NCBI GenBank assembly: GCA_030654175.1
Contig: JAURXZ010000030.1
Coordinates: forward strand, 496,001-560,000
DNA: 64,000 nucleotides
Origin: Bacteroidia bacterium
GTDB taxonomy: Bacteria; Bacteroidota; Bacteroidia; 2-12-FULL-35-15
Reading direction: 5' to 3'
How positions within the stretch are numbered: the first letter of the stretch is position 1; each line of letters begins with the position of its first letter. The position numbers were made by a program, and so were the translations under genes. The notes under the pieces were generated by a model that was not told the origin of the DNA, made no database searches, and saw only the letters and a list, made by a program, of their open reading frames with translations. Positions 9,206-18,093 of the stretch are shown piece by piece.

Positions 9206-9916
9206 TTAATGTTTAGAGTTCAGTGCTTTTTGATTTACGGCTTTTAAAAACTGTTCTCTGATATTATGCGCAACAGAGCTTCCCTCGTGTTGTTGCGCTA
9301 ATCGTTCAGGATGAAATTGTACGCAAATTAAAAATGGTTTGCCCGCTTTGTTTTTCCATTCCGTTGCTTCAGCTATTCCGTCAGGAGAAAATGCCGATAC
9401 TTTTAAATCATTTGCAATAGTATTCAAGGCCTGATGATGTGCGCTATTTATAGTACATTTTTCAGCGCCAACAATTTCATAAAACAAACTATCTTTCACA
9501 ACAGTAATTTCATGGATTCCATCCTCTTTGTGTCTGCGATGATCTAATTTTCCGATTTCTTCTATATCCTGGATCATATCTCCACCTAAAGCAATATTCA
9601 CTAACTGCATGCCTCTGCAAACAGCCAGTACGGGAATGTTTTTATCCTGTGCAAACTTAAAAACGTTTAGCTCAAACTCATCACGAACTACATTAAACTC
9701 CTCAGGGGCCAATGGATAATTAATTCGTTCATTTTTATAAAATTTCGGATGGGTATCAATTCCACCACTCAAAACAATTCCATCACATTTTTCCAGCTCA
9801 CTAATATTTGCATGGGTAAGCTGAATAATTTCAATATCTGAATCGTTTCCTTTTATCCAAAGAGGATAATTTGAATAACGTGCCTCTGTATCTGTTATGC
9901 CTATTGTTAGATGCAT
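9206..9916 (-). CDS. gamma-glutamyl-GABA-hydrolase-like class I amidotransferase (peptidase C26)
   Basis: The 236-residue product has the nucleophile Cys100 in L-A-V-C-R-G-M-Q and the His202/Glu204 pair in F-H-P-E. The S-G-G-I-D-T-H-P loop is typical of the PuuD family. These enzymes remove glutamate from gamma-glutamyl compounds in the cytoplasm. It lies just upstream of the aldehyde dehydrogenase and would be the last step in a gamma-glutamylated amine pathway. A TAGATTTG box (9941-9948, minus strand) could be its -7 element, about 25 bases before the start, but no -33 partner is visible. Confidence 0.85.
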   Translation of the reverse strand: MHLTIGITDTEARYSNYPLWIKGNDSDIEIIQLTHANISELEKCDGIVLSGGIDTHPKFYKNERINYPLAPEEFNVVRDEFELNVFKFAQDKNIPVLAVCRGMQLVNIALGGDMIQDIEEIGKLDHRRHKEDGIHEITVVKDSLFYEIVGAEKCTINSAHHQALNTIANDLKVSAFSPDGIAEATEWKNKAGKPFLICVQFHPERLAQQHEGSSVAHNIREQFLKAVNQKALNSKH

Positions 9917-10102
9917 GGTGTGTGAAAATCAATTACAAAACAAATCTAATTAATATTAGGTTGAAATGCATGAATCTATCTTTTTAATATTTATTTATTA
10001 TTATTTTTTGTAAATGTTGGCAACAAAAAAAAATCAAATTTTATACTTCTTTATAAGCTAAAATAAGTAGTCGAAATATTTTGCTCACAAGTTTTGAAAG
10101 TT

Positions 10103-10639
10103 TTAAACTTGCTTTGTAATTTGAAGTTTACTTAAATCAAATCCCTTTGCTTTAAGACGGGAAATGATCTGTTGGTATACAAGATCGTCCATTTTGGGTG
10201 TTCGGGAAAGTATCCACAAATATTTTTTGTTTGGATGACTAACCACAGCGTAACTATAATCATCGGCCAAATCAATTATCCAGTACTTGCCTGTAAAAGG
10301 CCAAAAAAATTGAACTTTCAATTTTGCATTGCCCGAATTTTTCTCCACAAATGCTTTTCCTTTGATATATGCCTGTTTTCCGTTCACACTATCTTTGTTA
10401 CATCTATTCTCAACTATAACATACCCCTTATCACTTAAGGTGTATTCGGCAGTTGTGCAATTGCAGCCTTTCTGAAACCGCTGAGGATATGATGCAATCT
10501 CAAACCATTTCCCCGAATACTTCTTTAAATCCACATTGGGAACAGTTTGCAAAGATTGAGATTGTGTTATTGTTGTTGACATCATAATAAACAGGATCAA
10601 AAGGTGATTGATTTTGTTATTCTTAATTTCTGTTTTCAT
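10103..10639 (-). CDS. Blc-type lipocalin
   Basis: The 178-residue product has an N-terminal hydrophobic signal (about 12-28), the lipocalin G-x-W motif (K-Y-S-G-K-W-F-E-I) near residue 43, and the family's conserved W-I-L-S-R-T-P and C-N-C-T-T-A-E-Y segments. Bacterial lipocalins of this group bind lipids such as lysophospholipids at the outer membrane. Unlike E. coli Blc, no lipobox cysteine is visible, so this form may be secreted or periplasmic. It stands alone between the SDR gene and the amidotransferase. Confidence 0.85.
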   Translation of the reverse strand: MKTEIKNNKINHLLILFIMMSTTITQSQSLQTVPNVDLKKYSGKWFEIASYPQRFQKGCNCTTAEYTLSDKGYVIVENRCNKDSVNGKQAYIKGKAFVEKNSGNAKLKVQFFWPFTGKYWIIDLADDYSYAVVSHPNKKYLWILSRTPKMDDLVYQQIISRLKAKGFDLSKLQITKQV

Positions 10640-10744
10640 AAGCAGGGTTGATCTGTTAATTTCGCCAGCATTTTGTTTCCGTCTTTAAAAGGCTGATTTA
10701 TTTAAACTCTTCATGAAATATCTTTACTACTTTTTAAAAAATCA

Positions 10745-11656
10745 TCATTTTTTTTCTACTAAATCCGTCAAAGCGCTTTCGAGATCAGGAAAAAGAAACT
10801 TATACCCTGAGGCCTTTATTTTTTCTGATGAAACTCTGCTTCCTTTTAAAATTATCTCGGACATACTGCCGAAAATTATTTTTATTGCAATAGAAGGAAC
10901 ATTTGGTAACCAAAGAGGTTTTTTAAGTTTACGAGCCAAAATTTTTACATATTCCATATTTGTTTTATGGTCGGGTGCTACAGCATTATAAACACCCTTC
11001 ATTTGCGAATCTTCAAGAGCTTTAATGTAAATACCGCATAGGTCATCAATATGGATCCATGGCATATATTGTTTGCCGCTACCCAATGGTGAACCAATTC
11101 CCATTTTTACGGTTGCGACCATTTTTTCTAATGCTCCGCCTTGTTTTGAGAGTACAATACCTGTTCTGATTTTAACTGTTCTGATTCCTAATCCTTCAAA
11201 TCTATCCGCAGATCGTTCCCACAGTTTACAGGTTTCTCCTATAAAGTCATTGGCCGGAGGGTCTGTTTCAACAAAAATTTTGTCGGTACTAATTGCTCCA
11301 TAATATCCAATTGCGGATGCAGAAATAAAAACCTTAAGTTTATTTTTATTTTCTTTTACTTTATCAAAAATCAATTGTCCGGATTTAACCCGACTGTCGA
11401 TGATAAGTTGTTTCCTTTTTGCTGTCCATCTTTTTTCTGCAATAGCTGCGCCTGCGAGATGGATAATACAATCAGCTGTTTCAATAGCTTCCCGGTCAAT
11501 TTGATTTTTTTCTATATCCCAAGCAAAAGCCGGTATGTCGATGTCTTTATTACTTGTTCTGCTCAAAACAGCAACCCGGTATCCCTTTTCCTTTAATTTC
11601 ACGCTTAAATGCCGGCCCACAAGGCCGGTTCCACCGCTGATCAGAATAGTTAACAT
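10745..11656 (-). CDS. TIGR01777-type SDR epimerase family protein (YfcH-like)
   Basis: The 303-residue product begins with the nucleotide-binding motif S-G-G-T-G-L-V-G and ends with the DUF1731-like C-terminal segment (L-P-N-V-P to S-G-Y-K-F-L-F-P-D-L). The S-A-S-A-I-G-Y-Y-G segment carries the extended-SDR tyrosine. Length is normal for the family. The reaction is not known even for well studied relatives. Neighbours give no clear clue. Confidence 0.85.
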   Translation of the reverse strand: MLTILISGGTGLVGRHLSVKLKEKGYRVAVLSRTSNKDIDIPAFAWDIEKNQIDREAIETADCIIHLAGAAIAEKRWTAKRKQLIIDSRVKSGQLIFDKVKENKNKLKVFISASAIGYYGAISTDKIFVETDPPANDFIGETCKLWERSADRFEGLGIRTVKIRTGIVLSKQGGALEKMVATVKMGIGSPLGSGKQYMPWIHIDDLCGIYIKALEDSQMKGVYNAVAPDHKTNMEYVKILARKLKKPLWLPNVPSIAIKIIFGSMSEIILKGSRVSSEKIKASGYKFLFPDLESALTDLVEKK

Positions 11657-11964
11657 TATCTATTATTAAAATTATATTAATCTTGTAAAAATAAATGTTC
11701 GTATGAAAAGCAGAAATTAAATTTTGCCAAATGTCACAACAAATTCCATTAGCAAGAATGATGTACCGCAATGCTAACAATGATATTTATCACTTTGAAA
11801 GGTTTTCGCAATATCTTTAAAAACTGTTTAAATTTTATTTAAATGAAAAATAATAATTTCAAAATCCTCGCACATATTTCGAAAGGCTTATTATGAAACA
11901 TGATGCTTTTTAAATCCTTTCTTTTCAAAAACACAATTATTTAAAAAAGGAATAGCTATCAGAT
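11657..11964. other. intergenic gap with no recognised feature
   Basis: The 308 bases between two minus-strand genes are AT-rich. No conserved promoter box, hairpin terminator or short gene could be supported. Confidence 0.5.
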
Positions 11965-13761
11965 TTACTCTTTTACAAACTTTCTGATAGTGCGAAATTT
12001 GTCAGAATCAAATTTTATAATGTATACGCCTTCAGGAAATTGACTCGTATTTATAATTGTTTTTGTATTTAAAAATGTTGATCGATATACTATTTGCCCA
12101 AGAAGATTTAAAATTTCAACATTTAAAATTTCAGCCGGATCTTCAATATCAATGGTCAATTGATTTTTAACAGGATTTGGATAAAGAGTTATTTTGCCGG
12201 TGTTTTCAGAATTCTCAGTTACAGAAACAACTGAAGTCTTTTGTACTTTAAAATTATACGGAGATAAATAACTAATAGAAGTTGGAACGCCATAAATTTC
12301 CAAAAAATAATCACCCGCATTAACTTCTTGTGAAAAATTTATAGTCGCACCACCGTCACTGTGAACTATTGAGCCAACTACATTTCCGGTCGCATCAATT
12401 ATGCGAGCGACTAAATCCAACAAATTAATATTACCAATACTTATGCTTAATTTACTTGGTTCTGATACTGAAAATTTGAAATCGTCATAATCGTAAGGGT
12501 AACCTCCTGCAGGTTGAACAGTAATAAACCCGCTATACAAAGTATCGAAATCAATATGATAGGCCAAAACATATTCATTTGGTTCATCAAGGCCTTGCAT
12601 ATTCTGGTAATTTTGCATTGGTAAATCTGTGTGAATTTCAACTGTTCCGGAAGAATTGAAATAAAACAAATTAAAAACCTGATTAGCATTTAAATTATAA
12701 TAATTTTTCAAATTTGCACAATCTGAACGGACAACACCGTCTGATGGATCTGTCCCGTCCAAACAACCATCACATTCACCGATAATGCATGCAAAATCAA
12801 GATCGCTGGAAATACTTTTATGATTTAAACCAATAATATTTTCTCCTGTGATTCCATTGCAATTAACATCAACATTATAAAAATCAATTCCACTATAAGT
12901 TGAGTTATCATCCATGTGAAGATTATTATCCTGAAATTCTAAACCACCATACAAATAAACTCCGGAGTCGTTACTATAATAATAAGTTCTCCTGAGGTCT
13001 CTCATGGCTTCAGATTGTTCATCAACATCACTTACCGGTAAACCGCAGGAAGTTGAATTACTTCCTCCATGAGGAGTACCTGTGGTAACTAATTTCGCAA
13101 CATGATGCTTCCCATCAGATTGCCAATTGACAGGATTTTGAATATATTCTCTTGATGCCAATCCTCCCATGCTATGGCCCATCAATATTACTTTATCTCT
13201 TCCGGTTTTTTGTAACACCTTATATATGGCCTGCGAAAGGGCCGCCCCTTGCTTAACGATTGCTTGTTGCTCACTTAAAACATAACCTGCATCACTTGAT
13301 GTAGGATAAACACTACCATCACTGCCAACACTAAAGTTTACATAATAATAATCACCTGCAATTAAATTAGGAGTGAATAAGGCTAAATCAGCACCTGCTA
13401 CCGGATAGAAATTTTTATTGGTGGTGGTATTGTTGCCATCAAAATTTAAACAAAAATCAAATCTTCCACCGTAAGTAAAACCATATTGCGAATCCATAAA
13501 ATTAGTTGTAGAGTCCCAGGTAGAAGATTTCGAACCGAGTCCATGTACAAAAAGTATTGGGTATGGAAGCTTCATTTGTTGGGTGCGATCAAGAGAGGGA
13601 CTTTTAAGTAAACATTTGGCTCCAGCGGAATCAAAGGCAGACCAGTATTCAAAATCAGGTGGGCGGTGATGGGTAATATCATTTTGCTGTGCAACTGTTT
13701 TTTGAGCAAAGGAATCTATAGTTGCAGTACATAAACAAAAAAAGCAAAAAAGGAATTTCAT
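11965..13761 (-). CDS. secreted alpha/beta-hydrolase (lipase/esterase, PGAP1-like) with T9SS domain
   Basis: The 598-residue product has a signal peptide (1-19, S-F-A-Q), an alpha/beta-hydrolase domain (about 65-340) with the oxyanion motif F-V-H-G (71-74), and the nucleophile Ser197 in G-H-S-M-G-G. A P-H-G-G motif near residue 228 is also typical of lipases. An Asp-rich region (I-G-E-C-D-G-C-L-D-G-T-D) may bind calcium. A beta-sandwich of the pre-peptidase C-terminal kind (about 410-510) and a T9SS sorting domain (about 525-598) follow. It is exported by T9SS and probably hydrolyses esters or lipids outside the cell. The next gene upstream is also a secreted esterase. Confidence 0.85.
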   Translation of the reverse strand: MKFLFCFFCLCTATIDSFAQKTVAQQNDITHHRPPDFEYWSAFDSAGAKCLLKSPSLDRTQQMKLPYPILFVHGLGSKSSTWDSTTNFMDSQYGFTYGGRFDFCLNFDGNNTTTNKNFYPVAGADLALFTPNLIAGDYYYVNFSVGSDGSVYPTSSDAGYVLSEQQAIVKQGAALSQAIYKVLQKTGRDKVILMGHSMGGLASREYIQNPVNWQSDGKHHVAKLVTTGTPHGGSNSTSCGLPVSDVDEQSEAMRDLRRTYYYSNDSGVYLYGGLEFQDNNLHMDDNSTYSGIDFYNVDVNCNGITGENIIGLNHKSISSDLDFACIIGECDGCLDGTDPSDGVVRSDCANLKNYYNLNANQVFNLFYFNSSGTVEIHTDLPMQNYQNMQGLDEPNEYVLAYHIDFDTLYSGFITVQPAGGYPYDYDDFKFSVSEPSKLSISIGNINLLDLVARIIDATGNVVGSIVHSDGGATINFSQEVNAGDYFLEIYGVPTSISYLSPYNFKVQKTSVVSVTENSENTGKITLYPNPVKNQLTIDIEDPAEILNVEILNLLGQIVYRSTFLNTKTIINTSQFPEGVYIIKFDSDKFRTIRKFVKE

Positions 13762-13940
13762 AAAACAAAAATAACAAAAGGAATTATAAGTGTCTAACCA
13801 AAGTATTAACTTTCTTTTTTATTGAAGGCTATTTTCGGGCTATAAGGAAGGGGCTTGAACGAAACGGTTGTGAAACAAAAAACAATAAGGCGAATATAAA
13901 TACAAACGCAAAAACGAATTTTATTTTTATGGTGGATTTT

Positions 13941-15098
13941 TTATTGAATGATGAATTTCCCTCTTCGGATCATTTTTTCTGCATTTTCAATTTCAAATAT
14001 ATAAATCCCTGAAAACAAGTTTCCTCTTTTCATTAAAAAACCGTTATTACTTTTGGTGATTTCCGGGAAATATTCTTTTCCGAAAATATCATAAATTTTT
14101 AATTGGTTTTTATCTCCTGAAATGTATGGGATAGAGAACGTTGCTTGCTCACTGAATGGATTTGGAAAGACCAGTATATCTTCTTTCTTTATTGCAATGC
14201 TCTCATTACTTGTAGTTGAACAAATTAATGTATGCTGCTGAAAGAAAGTCCACATTAAATCATTTGCGCTAATCACTGTTGAAACCGGATCGCCTGTGGT
14301 GGTGGTAGCCCCTCCAGGCCAAGAATGGCCTCCATCATGAGTAAGATAAAGGTTCATCTCATTTCCGCAGTTGCAGCCCCTCCAGTTGATATGAGTATAA
14401 TCAGAATTGTTATGAATCGTGTCTAAATTTGTTGTGCAGCTATTGAATCCCGCCCACACATTCATAACCGAATCAAGAGGAGGATTGTAATGATTTGATG
14501 TTCCCGAACCTATTCCTCCCTGATAAGGAACATTGTTGTCCTGATAAGAATGAAAGTGAATTACGGGAACGGCTCTAACAGGGTTGCATGCACTTACATT
14601 CATAGAACCTGCAACAGGTGCAATAGCAGCAATTTTATTGCTTCGTTCGCATGCAAGACGGTAACTCATAAAGGCGCCATTAGACATTCCCGTAGCATAG
14701 ATGCGCGCAGTATCGATCGAATAAGTGGCTACAAGTGAGTCTATTAGGTTGGAAAGAAAACCTACATCGTCAATATTCGTATTCATTGCATAGCCGCAAC
14801 ATCCACCTGCGTTCCATGTACGGATGCCAAAAGGACTTTTCTTACCTTCGGGATAAACCACAATAAAACCGGCATTGTCTGATTTGGTGCTTAACTGTGA
14901 TTGGTTTTCTAATTGAGCACCAGAGCCAAATCCTCCGTGCATAGCAATTACAAGGGGCACCTGATTACCGGGAGTATATGATGTGGGAAGGTGAACCAAA
15001 TAAGTTCTGTAAAGAGAGTTATGCCAAATGCTGTCGTATTGCGAAAAGCAAGGAAGTATTCCGAAAATGAAAAAAAGTATGGTTAGTTTTAGTTTCAT
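13941..15098 (-). CDS. secreted PHB-depolymerase-family esterase (LpqC-like) with T9SS domain
   Basis: The 385-residue product has a signal peptide (1-19), an esterase domain with H-G-G-F-G-S-G (oxyanion side), and Ser139 in G-M-S-N-G. The histidine motif D-G-G-H-S-W-P-G-G is typical of the PHB depolymerase / feruloyl-esterase group. A T9SS sorting domain (about 305-385) follows. The likely substrate is a short polyester or esterified plant polysaccharide; which of these cannot be told from sequence. It sits inside the amine-catabolism block without obvious functional link. Confidence 0.85.
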   Translation of the reverse strand: MKLKLTILFFIFGILPCFSQYDSIWHNSLYRTYLVHLPTSYTPGNQVPLVIAMHGGFGSGAQLENQSQLSTKSDNAGFIVVYPEGKKSPFGIRTWNAGGCCGYAMNTNIDDVGFLSNLIDSLVATYSIDTARIYATGMSNGAFMSYRLACERSNKIAAIAPVAGSMNVSACNPVRAVPVIHFHSYQDNNVPYQGGIGSGTSNHYNPPLDSVMNVWAGFNSCTTNLDTIHNNSDYTHINWRGCNCGNEMNLYLTHDGGHSWPGGATTTTGDPVSTVISANDLMWTFFQQHTLICSTTSNESIAIKKEDILVFPNPFSEQATFSIPYISGDKNQLKIYDIFGKEYFPEITKSNNGFLMKRGNLFSGIYIFEIENAEKMIRRGKFIIQ

Positions 15099-15265
15099 TT
15101 GTGCAGTCTTGTTTGTAATAAAAAAGAGAACATTGCAGCAAGTCTACTATTCCTGCCCTCTTTTTTATTGTTATACGCTTTGCGAACCAGTTTCCTTTAT
15201 AATAATTACGCCCGCACAATACTTTTAGAAAGTATTTTTAACTATTCGTAAATCGATAACCGTTG

Positions 15266-16414
15266 TTAATACGCCTCTGAATAAAGCGTTCTAAAATCAG
15301 CTCTACTTACCGGCTTCGGATTATTAGGGTGAGCAAAATCCGCAAAGGCCAAATCAGCAAGTGTATCCAAATGTTCTTCTTTTACATTGATATCACGCAA
15401 TTTGTGTGGGATACCAACTTTAGTATTCAAATCAAACAGGTATTGAATAACTGCTTCTCCTGTGTATTCGTCCAGTTCAAGGGTACGTGCCATTCTTGCA
15501 AATTTATCTTCAAAACCCGCAATATTAAAGCGCATGCCGTAAGGAATGTTCACAGCATTGGCTAGTCCGTGGTGAGTATCTAGTAAAGAAGATAAGGGAT
15601 GAGCCATAGAATGTACTACTCCTAATCCTTTTTGAAAAGCAATAGCCCCCATCATAGAAGCCATTAACATTTCGGAACGAGATGCCAGATCAGGCTTTTT
15701 TACAGCCTTTTCCAAAGAAAGAGAAATTAAACGCATTCCTTCCAATGCAATCCCATCACACATAGGGTGATAATTCTTCGCCAAAAAAGCTTCCATATTA
15801 TGAGTAAGCGCGTCCATACCTGTTGCTGCTGTCACTCCTGCGGGTAATCCCATCGTTAACAAAGGATCAGCAAAAACAACTTTCGCAAGAAGTTTTGGAG
15901 AGAACAGAATTTTTTTCTGATGTGTTATATCATCTGCAATTATCGCGCTTCGGCCCACTTCACTGCCTGTTCCGGCAGTAGTAGGAATAGTAATAAAATG
16001 AGGAACCTCATTTGTTACATAAACATCACCTCCGATAAGATCATCATATTTGAACAGATCTTCTCTGTGATGAATACGTAATACAATTGCTCTTGCAACA
16101 TCCAACGCTGCCCCACCGCCAATACCAACAATGCTATCACGATGGGTAGCATCGTATGCATCACCACCTTTGATCACATCACTTTTTACCGGGTTCTTAT
16201 GAATCTCAGAAAACACCTCAACAGACAAACCCTGTTTTTTTAAATCGGCAATAATCTCTTTAAAGAAAGGAAGTTCCGCAATGATTGGATCCGTTACCAA
16301 CAAAGGTTTAGAAAGATTATTTTGTTTTAAATAAGCAGGTAATTCTTTAACTGCATTTGCACCAAAACGAATGGTGGTAGGGAAATTGAATTGAACAACA
16401 CGATTAAAATCCAT
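15266..16414 (-). CDS. iron-containing (group III) alcohol dehydrogenase
   Basis: The 382-residue product has the NAD-binding motif G-G-G-A-A-L-D (about 99-105) and all four expected metal ligands: Asp201, His205, His268 and His282 (T-H-N-M-E-A-F and H-S-M-A-H-P motifs). It interconverts an alcohol and an aldehyde. The gene lies directly downstream of the glutamine-synthetase-like gene (205-base gap filled by a repeat). In known gamma-glutamyl pathways for isopropylamine and ethanolamine, such an enzyme oxidises the alcohol end of the gamma-glutamylated amine. That role is inferred here from context. Confidence 0.85.
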   Translation of the reverse strand: MDFNRVVQFNFPTTIRFGANAVKELPAYLKQNNLSKPLLVTDPIIAELPFFKEIIADLKKQGLSVEVFSEIHKNPVKSDVIKGGDAYDATHRDSIVGIGGGAALDVARAIVLRIHHREDLFKYDDLIGGDVYVTNEVPHFITIPTTAGTGSEVGRSAIIADDITHQKKILFSPKLLAKVVFADPLLTMGLPAGVTAATGMDALTHNMEAFLAKNYHPMCDGIALEGMRLISLSLEKAVKKPDLASRSEMLMASMMGAIAFQKGLGVVHSMAHPLSSLLDTHHGLANAVNIPYGMRFNIAGFEDKFARMARTLELDEYTGEAVIQYLFDLNTKVGIPHKLRDINVKEEHLDTLADLAFADFAHPNNPKPVSRADFRTLYSEAY

Positions 16415-16443
16415 TTTATTTATTTTTGATTGTTTATAAAGAT

Positions 16444-16609
16444 ACCACTAAGGCACCAAGAACACAAAGGTTCACTAATTTATAAGTTAAAATTCTATTT
16501 TTGTAAACTGAAAACCAATTACACATCCAGCAATTACCCTCAATGTCATTCGTGCATTTTTGAAAAATCTTCTTAGTGTTTCTCAGTGTTCTTAGTGCCT
16601 TAGTGGTAA
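16444..16609. repeat. inverted intergenic repeat (ACCACTAAG family), right of the GS-like gene
   Basis: The left arm (16444-16475) begins ACCACTAAGGCACCAAGAAC. The right arm (16570-16609) is its imperfect reverse complement, ending CTTAGTGCCTTAGTGGT. A second member of the family lies on the other side of the same gene at 17996-18081. Confidence 0.75.
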
Positions 16610-16619
16610 TTTTTTTATT

Positions 16620-17966
16620 TTATATTATTTCAAAATACCTCTTCATCTCCCAGTCGGTAACCACTTTACTAAATTGGCGCCACTCCCATTCGCGTGTTTG
16701 AGTAAAATGTTCAACGAATTTTTCTCCAAAAAGTTCTTTCGCTACTTCAGAATTTTTCATTGCCTGTGTTGCTTCCCAAAGGTTTGCAGGCAATACACCA
16801 TGCGATTTATCTTTGTAACCACTACCTGTTGTAGGAGCCTGTAATTTAAGTTTGTTTTTAATTCCATATAAACCACTGGCAAGGCAGGCTGCCATAGCCA
16901 AATATGGATTCGAATCAGAACCAACTACGCGAGTTTCCACCCTTGCGGACTTAGGTCCAAGAGGTAATGAACGCAAAGCAACTGTTCTATTGTCCACAGC
17001 CCATGTTAACGTTGTTGGTGCCCAGGCGCCTTCTACCAAGCGTTTGTATGAATTTATAGTGGGTGCCAACATCGGCAAAATAAATGGTAAGCAATGCAAC
17101 TGACCGGCAATATAGCTTTTGAACATTTCGCTCATATTTTCTTTATCCTTTTCGGAATAAAATAAATTGGTCTTGCTTTTTTTGTCCCATAAACTCTGAT
17201 GCACATGTCCGCTGCATCCCGGAAGATTTTCACTCCACTTGGCCATAAACGTAGCCATGATCCCGTGTTTATAAGAAATTTCTTTTACCCCTGTTTTAAA
17301 AAGTACGGCACGATCAGCAGCTTCTAATATGCCCGAATAAGTTATTGCAGCCTCATAAACACCAGGACCTGTCTCTGTGTGAAGCCCTTCAATAGGGATA
17401 TCAAACTTTTTCAACTGATCAAATAAGGCCGTAAAAAAATCATTTCGCAATGTGGTACGTAAAATCGAATAGCCAAACATGCCGGGGCTCAAGTGATTGA
17501 GACCGCTGAACTTTTTTTCATGCAGGCTTTGAGGTGTTTCTTCAAAATTAAACCACTCAAACTCCTGACTAAAGTAAGGTGTATATCCTTGTTTCTCTGC
17601 TTTACCGATAACCTGCTGAAGCAAATTTCTTGGACATACATAGGCAGGTTTCCCTATTAATTCGCAAAGGAAAAACGGTACATCATTTTCCCATGGAATT
17701 TTTCGGAACGTTTTAATATCAACTCTTGCAGGAGTATCGGGATATCCCGTGTGCCATCCCGTAAAGGCTACATTATCATACGCTACATCGTTGGAATCCC
17801 AACCAAACACTACATCGCAGAAGCCGATGTTACTATTTATGACAGATAAAAATTTTTCTGTGCTAACGTATTTGCCACGCAAAACTCCATCAATATCAGT
17901 GATTGCAAGCTTTACTTTCCCGGAAGGGTGGTTTTTAACGTACTCTATTATTTCTTTTTCTGACAT
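16620..17966 (-). CDS. glutamine-synthetase-family gamma-glutamyl-amine ligase
   Basis: The 448-residue product belongs to the class of GS relatives that includes PuuA, IpuC and GlnA4. The beta-grasp N-terminal domain (about 15-110) contains D-I-D-G-V-L-R-G-K-Y, a form typical of these relatives rather than of true glutamine synthetase. The catalytic domain has the S-G-H-V-H-Q-S motif (ATP/metal site) and V-E-T-R-V-V-G-S-D-S-N-P-Y-L-A. It joins glutamate to an amine with ATP. The adjacent ethanolamine-type permease suggests ethanolamine, giving gamma-glutamylethanolamide; putrescine remains possible. The gene is flanked on both sides by the same repeat family. Confidence 0.85.
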   Translation of the reverse strand: MSEKEIIEYVKNHPSGKVKLAITDIDGVLRGKYVSTEKFLSVINSNIGFCDVVFGWDSNDVAYDNVAFTGWHTGYPDTPARVDIKTFRKIPWENDVPFFLCELIGKPAYVCPRNLLQQVIGKAEKQGYTPYFSQEFEWFNFEETPQSLHEKKFSGLNHLSPGMFGYSILRTTLRNDFFTALFDQLKKFDIPIEGLHTETGPGVYEAAITYSGILEAADRAVLFKTGVKEISYKHGIMATFMAKWSENLPGCSGHVHQSLWDKKSKTNLFYSEKDKENMSEMFKSYIAGQLHCLPFILPMLAPTINSYKRLVEGAWAPTTLTWAVDNRTVALRSLPLGPKSARVETRVVGSDSNPYLAMAACLASGLYGIKNKLKLQAPTTGSGYKDKSHGVLPANLWEATQAMKNSEVAKELFGEKFVEHFTQTREWEWRQFSKVVTDWEMKRYFEII

Positions 17967-17995
17967 GATGATGATGGTTTAATAGTTGTTTTTTT

Positions 17996-18081
17996 ACCAC
18001 TAAGACACTAAGAACACTGAGGTTCAAAAGCTTATTTTTTATTTCTTAGTGGTTCTTTGTGCTCTTAGTGTCTTAGTGGTT
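17996..18081. repeat. inverted intergenic repeat (ACCACTAAG family), left flank of GS-like gene
   Basis: The left arm (17996-18025) begins ACCACTAAGACACTAAGAAC and the right arm (18041-18081) ends CTCTTAGTGTCTTAGTGGTT. It can fold into a long hairpin between the permease and the GS-like gene, and is related to 16444-16609. Confidence 0.75.
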
Positions 18082-18093
18082 TATTTTTAAACG

